5,333 bases of DNA. Origin: Chloroflexota bacterium. GTDB taxonomy: Bacteria > Chloroflexota > Chloroflexia > Chloroflexales > Kallotenuaceae. The stretch covers positions 1-5,333 of the forward strand of contig JAFAYS010000189.1 of the NCBI GenBank assembly GCA_019240175.1, written 5' to 3'. Positions within the stretch are counted from its first letter, which is position 1. The number at the start of each line of letters is the position of its first letter. This document shows, in pieces, positions 1 through 4,752 of this stretch. The position numbers and the translations under genes are program-made. The notes under the pieces are model-generated. The model did not search any database, was not told where the DNA came from, and saw nothing but the letters and a program-made list of their open reading frames with translations.

Positions 1-771
1 GCCGCTGGCGATCAGGTTGACCGTGGTCTCGTGACCGGCGATCAAGAGCAGCATCACCATCGCCAGTAGCTCATCCTCGCTGAGATGATCGCCGGCCTCC
101 TCGGCCTGAATCAGCGCCGTGGTCAGATCGTCGCCCGGCTGTGCGCGCCGCTGCTTGAAGAACTGCCGCAGATAGCGCATAAACAGCCAGACCGCCGGCA
201 GCACTCGCAGCATCTCGCTGCCCGACGAGGCCGAAACGATCGTGCTTGACCAACGATGGAACTTTGCGCGATCACGCGTGGGCACGCCTAGCATCTCGGC
301 GATGATCGTGATCGGCAATGGCAGCGCGTAGTCGTGGATTAAGTCGATGCGGCCACGTCGCCGGGCAGCGTCCAGCAGCTCGTCACAGAGCGACTGGACG
401 CGATCGCGCAGCTGCTCGATCAGACGCGGCGTGAAGGCTTTATGCACCAGGCCGCGCAAACGGCCATGATCCGGCTCGTCAAGATCCAGCATATTGCGCG
501 CAAGCGGCTTCATCATCTCCGGTATCCAGGGCATCTTGGCCTGCTGCTCCGGCGTCATGACCGTAAAGCGATCTTTGGCGAAGCGCTCGTCCTTGAGCAC
601 AGCCAGCACATCATTGTAGCGCGTGATCATCCACGCCGACTCGCGCCGCGATATTCGTACCTGGTGGACCGGCGCTGCGGCGCGCAGCTGCGCGTAAAAC
701 GGATACGGATTTGCCCGAAACTGCGGGCTGGAAATATTAGGCTGGCTGATCTGTTCCTGAGCTAGTTGCAT
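1..771 (-). CDS. Cytochrome P450, N-terminal 257 residues (cut by window edge)
   Basis: This frame is open from the ATG at 771-769 to base 1 without a stop, so the 3' part lies outside the window. The protein is a soluble bacterial cytochrome P450, a heme monooxygenase that needs electron-transfer partners. The start reads MQLAQEQISQPNISS, with no signal peptide or membrane anchor. Residues 99-116 (EPDHGRLRGLVHKAFTPR) are the C-helix region, with the usual H..R..R...K.FTP pattern. Residues 245-250 (AGHETT) are the I-helix oxygen-activation motif, with the acid-alcohol pair E248/T249. The K-helix ExxR and the heme-binding Cys would lie beyond base 1. The start overlaps the last 35 bp of the upstream TetR gene, and a GGGAG ribosome binding site sits inside that gene, so the two are probably translationally coupled. 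Substrate unknown; the FadR-like operator upstream makes a fatty-acyl substrate a hypothesis only. Confidence 0.95.
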   Translation of the reverse strand, partial: MQLAQEQISQPNISSPQFRANPYPFYAQLRAAAPVHQVRISRRESAWMITRYNDVLAVLKDERFAKDRFTVMTPEQQAKMPWIPEMMKPLARNMLDLDEPDHGRLRGLVHKAFTPRLIEQLRDRVQSLCDELLDAARRRGRIDLIHDYALPLPITIIAEMLGVPTRDRAKFHRWSSTIVSASSGSEMLRVLPAVWLFMRYLRQFFKQRRAQPGDDLTTALIQAEEAGDHLSEDELLAMVMLLLIAGHETTVNLIASG

Positions 772-1402
772 GATCGTCTCCCTCGGCTGGCTTGATCCCA
801 TGCAGGATCAGCGCAGCCAGCGCATCCGGCACCTCGTCCCACCGCGTTTGCAGGAGCGAGTCGCCCATCAACCGCAAAACAAGCACCCCGAGCGTCATGC
901 CGGCGACTGCGCGCAGCATCAGCTGTGGATCGATGCGCTGCTCCGTTTCTGGGCTCGCCCAATGCTGGGCATACTGCTCGGCCACTGCAAAGGTCGGCGC
1001 GACAATCTGACGGTAGTAGGTTTCGCGCAATTCCTGGTTGACCAGCACCTCGGAGAGCAAAACATGAAACACGTCGAGGCTGGTAGCGGTTACCTCTTTG
1101 AAGCGCTGATTGAGATACATCCGCACGAAATCGGCAACATCCATCTCCGCCGACTGCGCAAAATCAACCTCGCGCTGCTCCGTCGCATTGAGCCGATCGA
1201 GCAGACCAAGCAGGAGCGCAGTTTTGCTCTCGAAGTAGTTATAGATCGTTCCATCGGCTACGCCCGCCGCCCTGGCAACATCGCGGATCGTCGCCCGGTG
1301 AAAGCCTTTTTCCGCAAAGACCTTGGTCGCAGCATCCAAAATCTGGCTCTTGCGCGCCGACGCTACATACGCTTGCAGTGAGTCGTCCGTCTCTCGTGTC
1401 AC
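737..1402 (-). CDS. TetR/AcrR-family repressor, FadR-like, autoregulated
   Basis: A 221-residue cytoplasmic one-component repressor of normal TetR length. The N-terminal HTH covers about residues 17-60: SQILDAATKVFAEKGF, then TIRDVARAAGVADGTIYNYF and the ESK that follows in this family. The C-terminal, largely helical part is the ligand/dimer domain. The recognition-helix core GVADGTIYNYF closely resembles Bacillus FadR as I remember it (GVADGTIYLYF). I chose the GTG at 1402-1400 because AGGAGG (1412-1407) precedes it by 4 nt. A longer version from the TTG at 1453-1451 would start upstream of the predicted transcription start (about 1446) and read through the operators, so it is unlikely. The TAA stop lies inside the P450 gene, so both should be on one mRNA. 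Predicted role: represses itself and the P450, relieved by a hydrophobic ligand. An acyl-CoA ligand is inferred from the operator match, not shown. Confidence 0.93.
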   Translation of the reverse strand: MTRETDDSLQAYVASARKSQILDAATKVFAEKGFHRATIRDVARAAGVADGTIYNYFESKTALLLGLLDRLNATEQREVDFAQSAEMDVADFVRMYLNQRFKEVTATSLDVFHVLLSEVLVNQELRETYYRQIVAPTFAVAEQYAQHWASPETEQRIDPQLMLRAVAGMTLGVLVLRLMGDSLLQTRWDEVPDALAALILHGIKPAEGDDHATSSGTDQPA

Positions 1403-1411
1403 GCATCCTCC

Positions 1412-1425
1412 TGAATAGCTATTCA
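1412..1425. promoter_or_regulatory. Second operator-like palindrome, TGAATAGCTATTCA
   Basis: A perfect 14-bp palindrome sharing the TGAAT/ATTCA ends of the site at 1432-1449. The two centres are 22 bp apart, about two helical turns, so two dimers could sit on the same DNA face. It touches the AGGAGG ribosome binding site of the TetR gene, so in RNA it could also form a small hairpin there. Confidence 0.5.
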
Positions 1426-1431
1426 CTCCAA

Positions 1432-1449
1432 TGAATGAATACTCATTCA
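1432..1449. promoter_or_regulatory. FadR-box-like operator over the transcription start
   Basis: An 18-bp palindrome: 7-bp arms TGAATGA and TCATTCA are exact inverted repeats around ATAC. It fits the Bacillus subtilis FadR (YsiA) consensus as I remember it, TGAATGAMTANTCATTCA. It begins 3 bp downstream of the -10 hexamer and covers the predicted start site, a typical place for a TetR autorepressor site. Confidence 0.75.
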
Positions 1450-1452
1450 CCA

Positions 1453-1481
1453 AGCATATGCCTCGGGGTCGCGCTTGTCAA
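1453..1481 (-). promoter_or_regulatory. Promoter of the TetR-P450 operon
   Basis: On the minus strand there is a perfect -35 TTGACA (1481-1476), a 17-nt spacer and a -10 TATGCT (1458-1453). The predicted transcription start is near 1446, inside the palindrome at 1432-1449. This is the closest sigma-70-type match in the window, and it explains how the adjacent operators would repress the operon. Confidence 0.8.
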
Positions 1482-1533
1482 GGAGGAAATTTGGGAGCGG
1501 GCTAGCAGCGGGGAATAGAGAAGTACAAATGTA

Positions 1534-1560
1534 TTTGTAATCATTTTTAGTGATCACAAA
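1534..1560 (-). terminator. Hairpin downstream of mazF, possible weak terminator
   Basis: Arms 1534-1543 and 1551-1560 pair over 10 bp with a 7-nt loop. In minus-strand RNA every position pairs, with one G-U. It begins 36 nt after the mazF stop, between the toxin-antitoxin operon and the TetR promoter. No good U tract follows, so termination is uncertain. An overlapping palindrome (TACAAAT, 2 nt, ATTTGTA, 1524-1539) could compete. The rest of 1454-1596 is AT-rich and I see no gene in it. Confidence 0.35.
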
Positions 1561-1596
1561 CGTCTCATTGACTAATATCCTGAAGGAAAATAGAAA

Positions 1597-1920
1597 TCAT
1601 ATGAGTGCATCAAATCCAAGTGCAAATTCGATTGCTACGCGTACTTGGCGCATCTTCATCGAAGAGATGTGGGTAATAAACGTACCCAAATTCGCTTTCT
1701 GCACCGTCTGTAAATTATCAAAATTTGCTGCACAATCGTTGAGCAAGCCATCAGCCGGTGTGAGAATGACCTCCGATGGAATACCACGAATGGTAGATGT
1801 GATTGGTGCAATTGTGATGCTGGTTAGATATGGGATCGCCGAGTCGCGCGTTAATATTAAGACAGGTCGTCGCTTGTCGGGTGCGCGAAAAGTGTACCAA
1901 TACACATCACCCTGATTCAT
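1597..1920 (-). CDS. mazF: MazF/PemK-family endoribonuclease toxin
   Basis: A 107-residue type II toxin of the MazF/PemK/Kid fold; members cut single-stranded RNA at short specific sequences and arrest growth. The start MNQGDVYWY is the usual first strand (GD[VI]Y/W). KRRPVLIL (residues 16-23) carries the conserved Arg-Pro of the active-site groove, and PITSTIRG (39-46) the conserved Ser/Thr. The tract DCAANFDNLQTV (62-73) followed by K75 and LG matches the large mycobacterial-like subgroup. Nothing looks missing and the length is normal, so it is probably active. The ATG at 1920-1918 was chosen over an in-frame upstream start at 1950 because it overlaps the antitoxin stop as ATGA, the standard coupling that keeps toxin at or below antitoxin. 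The exact RNA cut site cannot be read from sequence. Confidence 0.93.
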   Translation of the reverse strand: MNQGDVYWYTFRAPDKRRPVLILTRDSAIPYLTSITIAPITSTIRGIPSEVILTPADGLLNDCAANFDNLQTVQKANLGTFITHISSMKMRQVRVAIEFALGFDALI

Positions 1921-2150
1921 TCTGCTCCCCACTGTTGTTCGTCTGTCCATATATCAAACTCACCTTGTTCGACAGGATGTTGGCTATACCCTTGAGCATG
2001 TTGCTGTTCTAGTTTCTGAATATTATGGTGACGCAATGCAGCTTCTAAAGCTTCCCGAATGAAGGCCGAACGTGTAGTGCGTAACTCTAGGATGACACGA
2101 TCTACTTCGGTGAGCAGCGGCTCATCAATTGTCATTTGGATCGTTTTCAT
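1917..2150 (-). CDS. mazE: Ribbon-helix-helix antitoxin of the MazF toxin
   Basis: A 77-residue antitoxin with an Arc/CopG/MetJ-type ribbon-helix-helix DNA-binding part, not the AbrB-like fold of E. coli MazE. Residues 2-8 (KTIQMTI) form the beta strand that would enter the DNA groove. Helix A is about 11-22. Helix B is about 27-40 (RSAFIREALEAALR), with the usual S-x-[FL]-I-R-E-A-L pattern. The acidic tail, EFDIWTDEQQWGAE, resembles flexible tails that wrap around MazF; W68 and W74 are likely contacts. The ATG at 2150-2148 is chosen because GAGGT precedes it by 7 nt. An extension to 2264 would cross the promoter and operator. Expected to neutralise the toxin by binding it and, alone or in complex, to repress its own promoter. 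The symbol is used by function; the family is MazE6-like. Confidence 0.9.
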   Translation of the reverse strand: MKTIQMTIDEPLLTEVDRVILELRTTRSAFIREALEAALRHHNIQKLEQQHAQGYSQHPVEQGEFDIWTDEQQWGAE

Positions 2151-2159
2151 TGTATGTAC

Positions 2160-2205
2160 CTCACATATGTGGATAGTTATGTATAGGATAATCCACATAT
2201 ATGAG
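2160..2205. promoter_or_regulatory. Inverted-repeat operator of the toxin-antitoxin operon
   Basis: Two 15-bp arms, 2160-2174 and 2191-2205, are inverted copies with one mismatch (14 of 15) around a 16-bp spacer. The shared core is ATATGTGGAT/ATCCACATAT. The left arm also contains a perfect 10-bp palindrome, CACATATGTG (2162-2171). The arms flank the -10 element, one between -35 and -10 and one in the leader. Likely binding site of the ribbon-helix-helix antitoxin, alone or with toxin. Confidence 0.65.
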
Positions 2206-2213
2206 GAGATCAA
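2185..2213 (-). promoter_or_regulatory. Promoter of the toxin-antitoxin operon
   Basis: Minus-strand -35 TTGATC (2213-2208), 17-nt spacer, -10 TATCCT (2190-2185). Predicted start is near 2178, giving a leader of about 28 nt before the antitoxin ATG. The right arm of the inverted repeat lies wholly inside the spacer, as expected for an autorepressed operon. Confidence 0.6.
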
Positions 2214-2264
2214 GGTTTTGTCTGAATTATTAATAAGGTGACGCGAAGCATATGTAGTCAACAT

Positions 2265-2286
2265 GCCTTAGCAACATTGCTAAGGC
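2265..2286. terminator. Hairpin between the pseudo-receiver gene and the antitoxin
   Basis: A 10-bp perfect inverted repeat, GCCTTAGCAA / TTGCTAAGGC, separated by 2 bp; in RNA an 8-9 bp stem with a 4-6 nt loop. It starts 25 nt after the stop of the gene ending at 2311, where a terminator would be expected. On the minus strand the T run (2291-2287) comes before the stem and not after it, so it is not a textbook intrinsic terminator. It could instead be a 3'-end-protecting stem or a protein site. Confidence 0.4.
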
Positions 2287-2310
2287 GAAAAACTTGGCTA
2301 TTGACTCGCT

Positions 2311-3234
2311 TCACTCAGCTCCAATCACTTCATGCCGCATCGCCTGATCGCGTCGGAGCTGGTCGCAGATGCGGCGCGGCAACTCTTTGATGCAGTGATA
2401 GATGCGACTATCCTCGTACAAGCCGCGATCGACAAAATAGCGCACAATTTCGCGCCGCTCCCAGCCGTCCAGAAACAAGCGCAGGATCTCGCCATGCAGC
2501 GGATAGCGCGTCTGCCACTGCTCGGCGATCGAGTGCAGCCGCTGGCGCGCTGAGCGAACGCCACCCAAGGCGCGCAACAGCTGCTGGATCTTGGTGACGG
2601 ACTCCGTCTCGGGCACGGCTTTGCGTGACGATCCCGATTGCGCTGGATAGGGCGTGAGCCAGCGGAGCACCACCGCCACCTCCTCCGGCGTCCAGATGCG
2701 CGTCTGCGCTGCCTGAACCACATACAGCACGCGCTGAGCGACAGCTTGCAGCACCTCGATCACACGGATAACTTCCGGCTGCGTTTCGCGATGTGGAACC
2801 GGCGCGGGCCGGGTAGCTAGCCGTCGCAGCAGCTGCGAGTCGTCGGATGTGAGCGGCAGATGGATCACACGCTGGCAGCCTGCGATCAACGCCTCGCTAT
2901 CATTCTCGACGTGATGCTCGACGCTGATGCCGACAAGCCATGCGGGGCGAAGACTGCCGGCGCGCATCTGAGCCGCCACAGCTGCCGCCAGCAACGTGCC
3001 GGGCAGCTCAGGAAAGCCGGGATCGTAGCTGGCGACATCCAGCAAGATCAGCGTCGGACGCGGCGGCTGGTCAGTTGCCAGCAAGCGTCGAATCTGCGCG
3101 TAGCCCGCAACGAGTGAGCGCGCGATGGTAACGGCAAAGCCTTGCTCGACGAGCGCATCACGCAGATCTACGTGTGCGGTGCTCGTAACAATCAGCAGCG
3201 CGCGAGGACGATCAGAGCGCTGGCGGCGCGTCAT
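2311..3234 (-). CDS. Orphan regulator: degenerate receiver domain with C-terminal HTH-like segment
   Basis: A 307-residue protein I cannot assign to a named family. Residues 10-132 read like a response-regulator receiver: strand ALLIV (12-16), strand TLILLD (61-66) with D66 at the phospho-acceptor position, strand AWLVGIS (98-104) with S104 at the Thr/Ser position, and strand RVIHLPL (122-128). The acidic pair after strand 1 is replaced by TST, and the invariant Lys before the conserved Pro is Leu126. Aspartate phosphorylation is therefore doubtful. Residues 249-289 (EILRLFLDGWERREIVRYF, then SRIYHCIKEL) look like a LuxR or sigma-4 type HTH; this is a weak call. The ATG at 3234 is preceded by GAGGTG at 5 nt. 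A longer frame reaches 3477, but its extra residues are low-complexity Arg/Ser and overlap the neighbour, so I rejected it. It lies 79 nt downstream of the wHTH gene, probably on the same mRNA. Confidence 0.75.
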   Translation of the reverse strand: MTRRQRSDRPRALLIVTSTAHVDLRDALVEQGFAVTIARSLVAGYAQIRRLLATDQPPRPTLILLDVASYDPGFPELPGTLLAAAVAAQMRAGSLRPAWLVGISVEHHVENDSEALIAGCQRVIHLPLTSDDSQLLRRLATRPAPVPHRETQPEVIRVIEVLQAVAQRVLYVVQAAQTRIWTPEEVAVVLRWLTPYPAQSGSSRKAVPETESVTKIQQLLRALGGVRSARQRLHSIAEQWQTRYPLHGEILRLFLDGWERREIVRYFVDRGLYEDSRIYHCIKELPRRICDQLRRDQAMRHEVIGAE

Positions 3235-3313
3235 GCCAGCACCTCGCGCCGTAGTAATACGCCGGCCCAATCTACACTGCGATCCGGCAGGCTTGTCAGA
3301 TGCTGGGCGGGCC

Positions 3314-3628
3314 TCATTGCGTCGCCTCGTCGGAAGTAGCCTCCTGCTCTGCCCGCCACTGGCGCAACCGCTCGACGCCAAGCGGCGTGATCTCGAGCAC
3401 GGTTGGCCAGCCGCGCGGCATCGGTTTGATCGTGAGGAGGCCCTGGCGCTCAAGCGCATGGAGCGCGTTATGCGCAACCGAGGGCGCGCTCATCTTCAGG
3501 GCGCGGTAGATAATACGCTGCGAGGGCGAATACTGGTGTGTTTGGATATAGGTGTCGATGTAGTCCAACACTGCCAGGCGGTCATAGCGACGCTGCCGGG
3601 AGTCTGAGTGCTTAGATTCTGCGGGCAT
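3314..3628 (-). CDS. Small LexA-like winged-helix DNA-binding protein
   Basis: A 104-residue cytoplasmic protein consisting almost only of a winged helix-turn-helix. Residues 18-82 follow the LexA N-terminal domain: LAVLDYIDTYIQTHQYSPS (helix 1 and turn), RIIYRALKMSAPSVAHNAL (HTH, recognition helix around 47-58), LERQGLL and a wing through PRGWPTVLEITPLG. LexA's C-terminal self-cleaving peptidase is absent, so it is not an SOS repressor of the usual kind. It may be a dimeric repressor or a partner of the downstream pseudo-receiver protein, 79 nt away. The ATG at 3628-3626 has only a weak AAAGG about 10 nt upstream. A five-codon frame (ATG at 3645-3643) ends in TGATG on this start, so reinitiation is possible. 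No confident minus-strand promoter; a poor TTGTAA-17-GACAAT pair lies at 3694-3666. Confidence 0.8.
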   Translation of the reverse strand: MPAESKHSDSRQRRYDRLAVLDYIDTYIQTHQYSPSQRIIYRALKMSAPSVAHNALHALERQGLLTIKPMPRGWPTVLEITPLGVERLRQWRAEQEATSDEATQ

Positions 3629-3666
3629 CAGGCGCGGCCTTTCATCAGGCAGCCGGACGCGTGGAA

Positions 3667-3695
3667 TTGTCGAAGGGTAGTGGACGTGTTACAAT
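3667..3695 (+). promoter_or_regulatory. Plus-strand promoter of the small-RNA candidate
   Basis: -35 TTGTCG (3667-3672, 4 of 6 consensus bases), 17-nt spacer, -10 TACAAT (3690-3695, 5 of 6). Predicted start is about 3702. No plus-strand protein gene lies nearby, so it would serve the RNA ending at the terminator at 3753-3802. It overlaps the probable promoter zone of the divergent wHTH gene, so the two could exclude each other. Confidence 0.5.
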
Positions 3696-3701
3696 CCCCG
3701 C

Positions 3702-3803
3702 CGTAGAGCACCTGCTCTACAAATCCGGCTGTACATTGTGCGCTGGGTTGATCCTGCGCTTGCTCAGGCCGTCAAACCTTATGGGCAAGCGCAGGTTTTT
3801 TTA
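3702..3803 (+). ncRNA. Candidate small RNA, about 100 nt, unknown family
   Basis: Between the two oppositely read neighbours there is a complete RNA-gene layout on the plus strand: a promoter (3667-3695), a compact 5' hairpin, a linker and a strong intrinsic terminator. The 5' hairpin is GTAGAGC (3703-3709), loop ACCT, GCTCTAC (3714-3720), a perfect 7-bp stem. It is flanked by GCCG/CGGC, which could pair if the start lies slightly upstream. No convincing reading frame with a ribosome binding site fits within it. I do not recognise a family: it is too short for 6S RNA and lacks a tRNA fold. The 5' palindrome could instead be an operator for the divergent wHTH protein. Expression is inferred, not shown. 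Confidence 0.5.
3753..3802 (+). terminator. Strong intrinsic terminator, plus strand
   Basis: CCTGCGCTTGC (3753-3763) pairs perfectly with GCAAGCGCAGG (3785-3795). Three further pairs (3764-3766 with 3782-3784, one G-U) extend the stem to 14 bp. Seven T follow at 3796-3802. The minus strand has no U tract after the stem, so the element is directional. All protein genes around it run the other way, so it must end a plus-strand transcript that codes no large protein. Confidence 0.85.
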
Positions 3804-4107
3804 TTGTAACGAAATTTGCAGCGCTGTAGCACGTCCAATCCGCTTTTTTTTTGTTTTCTACTAGCCTAGAATTCAAAAAGTCCAGCGTAGCGAATCAGAT
3901 GAATGGATTTACAACCCTCCACTACGTACCGCTATGCTTTTTTCAGGAATAATCGTTGCGCTCGTTGACTGAGGATAGTGTAGAGGTTGGGAATGGGGAC
4001 TGTCTATTACCAGAGTGTAATACAATTAACTACAAAAACTCCGCTTAAACCACGGCTTTCGTTCAACCAGGCATCGATCTTAAATACCACGCAAGCGCTT
4101 GAGCCGG
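3804..4107. other. Gene-free AT-rich stretch
   Basis: No credible protein gene on either strand in these roughly 300 bases. It has a run of ten T at 3844-3853 without a convincing stem before it, and the hairpin at 3884-3943. On the minus strand it also holds the 3' end of the two-component operon: a weak CCG...CGG stem followed by GTTTTTG at about 4043-4034 is the only terminator-like sign for it. Confidence 0.5.
3884..3943 (+). terminator. Weaker terminator-like hairpin, plus strand
   Basis: AGCGTAGCG (3884-3892) pairs with CGCTATGCT (3930-3938) over 9 positions including one G-U. The loop is long, about 37 nt, and the T run is 3938-3943. The loop contains ACCCTCC, which could pair with a ribosome binding site. 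I see no good promoter just upstream. It may be a back-up terminator, the end of a second RNA, or chance in AT-rich DNA. Confidence 0.3.
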
Positions 4108-4752
4108 CTAAATGATACGCAAGTCCTTGGCGATCGCGACAGCATGAACGCGGTTCGTCGCTCCCAGCTTCTCGATGATGCGCTTAACATACTGGCTGAC
4201 CGTGCCTTCGGATAGCACGAGTTGTTGGGCGATCTGCCAGTAGCCCTGACCAACTGCAACGCCGCGTAGAATCTCGATCTCTTGCCGCGACAGCTTGACT
4301 GGCTTATGGGTCTGGCGTGGCCGCGAATCCAGAAACTCGTGCAGGACCGTGGTAGCGACAGGCGGCGACAACACTGTTTCTCCATGATAGGCAGCGACAA
4401 TTGCCCGCACCAGCTCTTCGCCGCCATACTCTTTGAGCACATAGCCCGTCGCGCCGGCTTGCAGCCCGTCAACAACCAATTCCCGCTCACAGTGGCTGGT
4501 CAACAAGATAACCCGGCAGCTGGGATAGCGCTCCCGCAGTATCCGGGTTGTGCTAACGCCGTCCATGCCACGCATCCGAATATCCATCAACACTACATCG
4601 GGCTGCACATGCTCGACGAGATCAATTGCGCGCTGGCCATCAGCTGCCTCGCCGACAACCTGTAGATCGTTGGGATAATCCTCAAGCCCAGCGCTGATCG
4701 TACGTCGAAAAGTTGGATGATCGTCCACAATCAGGATGCGAATCGCTGTCAT
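4108..4752 (-). CDS. NarL/FixJ-family two-component response regulator
   Basis: A 214-residue cytoplasmic transcription factor. The receiver covers residues 4-122 with all key residues: the acidic pair D10/D11, phospho-acceptor D57 (VVLMDIRM), T85, and K107 (GYVLKE). The C-terminal LuxR HTH covers about 150-212: LSRQEIEILRGVAVGQGYWQ, then IAQQLVLSEGTVSQYVKRII and EKLGATNRVHAVAIA. Nothing essential is missing, so it should be a working phosphorylation-controlled regulator. The ATG at 4752-4750 gives the standard beta-1 start, MTAIRILIVDDH. It overlaps the kinase gene by 71 bp, so the two are one operon and almost certainly partners. The signal and target genes cannot be read from this window. 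Confidence 0.95.
   Translation of the reverse strand: MTAIRILIVDDHPTFRRTISAGLEDYPNDLQVVGEAADGQRAIDLVEHVQPDVVLMDIRMRGMDGVSTTRILRERYPSCRVILLTSHCERELVVDGLQAGATGYVLKEYGGEELVRAIVAAYHGETVLSPPVATTVLHEFLDSRPRQTHKPVKLSRQEIEILRGVAVGQGYWQIAQQLVLSEGTVSQYVKRIIEKLGATNRVHAVAIAKDLRII

Noticed and set aside
770..1381. A 203-codon plus-strand open frame opposite the TetR gene
   Set aside because: Composition is Arg/His/Gln-rich with no domain; it is the antisense shadow of a clear TetR gene with promoter and ribosome binding site on the other strand.
1550..1915. A plus-strand 121-codon open frame across the mazF gene
   Set aside because: Antisense to a clear MazF toxin; no ribosome binding site or domain.
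3235..3477. N-terminal 81-residue extension of the pseudo-receiver protein
   Set aside because: Low-complexity Arg/Ser/Ala sequence overlapping the wHTH gene, while the ATG at 3234 has a good GAGGTG site.
3125..3607. A 160-codon plus-strand open frame opposite the wHTH and pseudo-receiver genes
   Set aside because: No recognisable motif, and it covers parts of two coding genes on the minus strand; typical GC-rich shadow frame.
3695..3760. tRNA gene or tRNA relic
   Set aside because: GTAGAGCACCTGC, TCTACAA and GGGTTGATCC recall D-arm, anticodon and T-arm words, but no acceptor stem, no proper anticodon stem and no full T-loop can be folded.
3815..3857. Terminator ending in the ten-T run near 3844
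   Set aside because: Only a 4-bp AGCG/CGCT pairing precedes the run, too weak to call a terminator stem.
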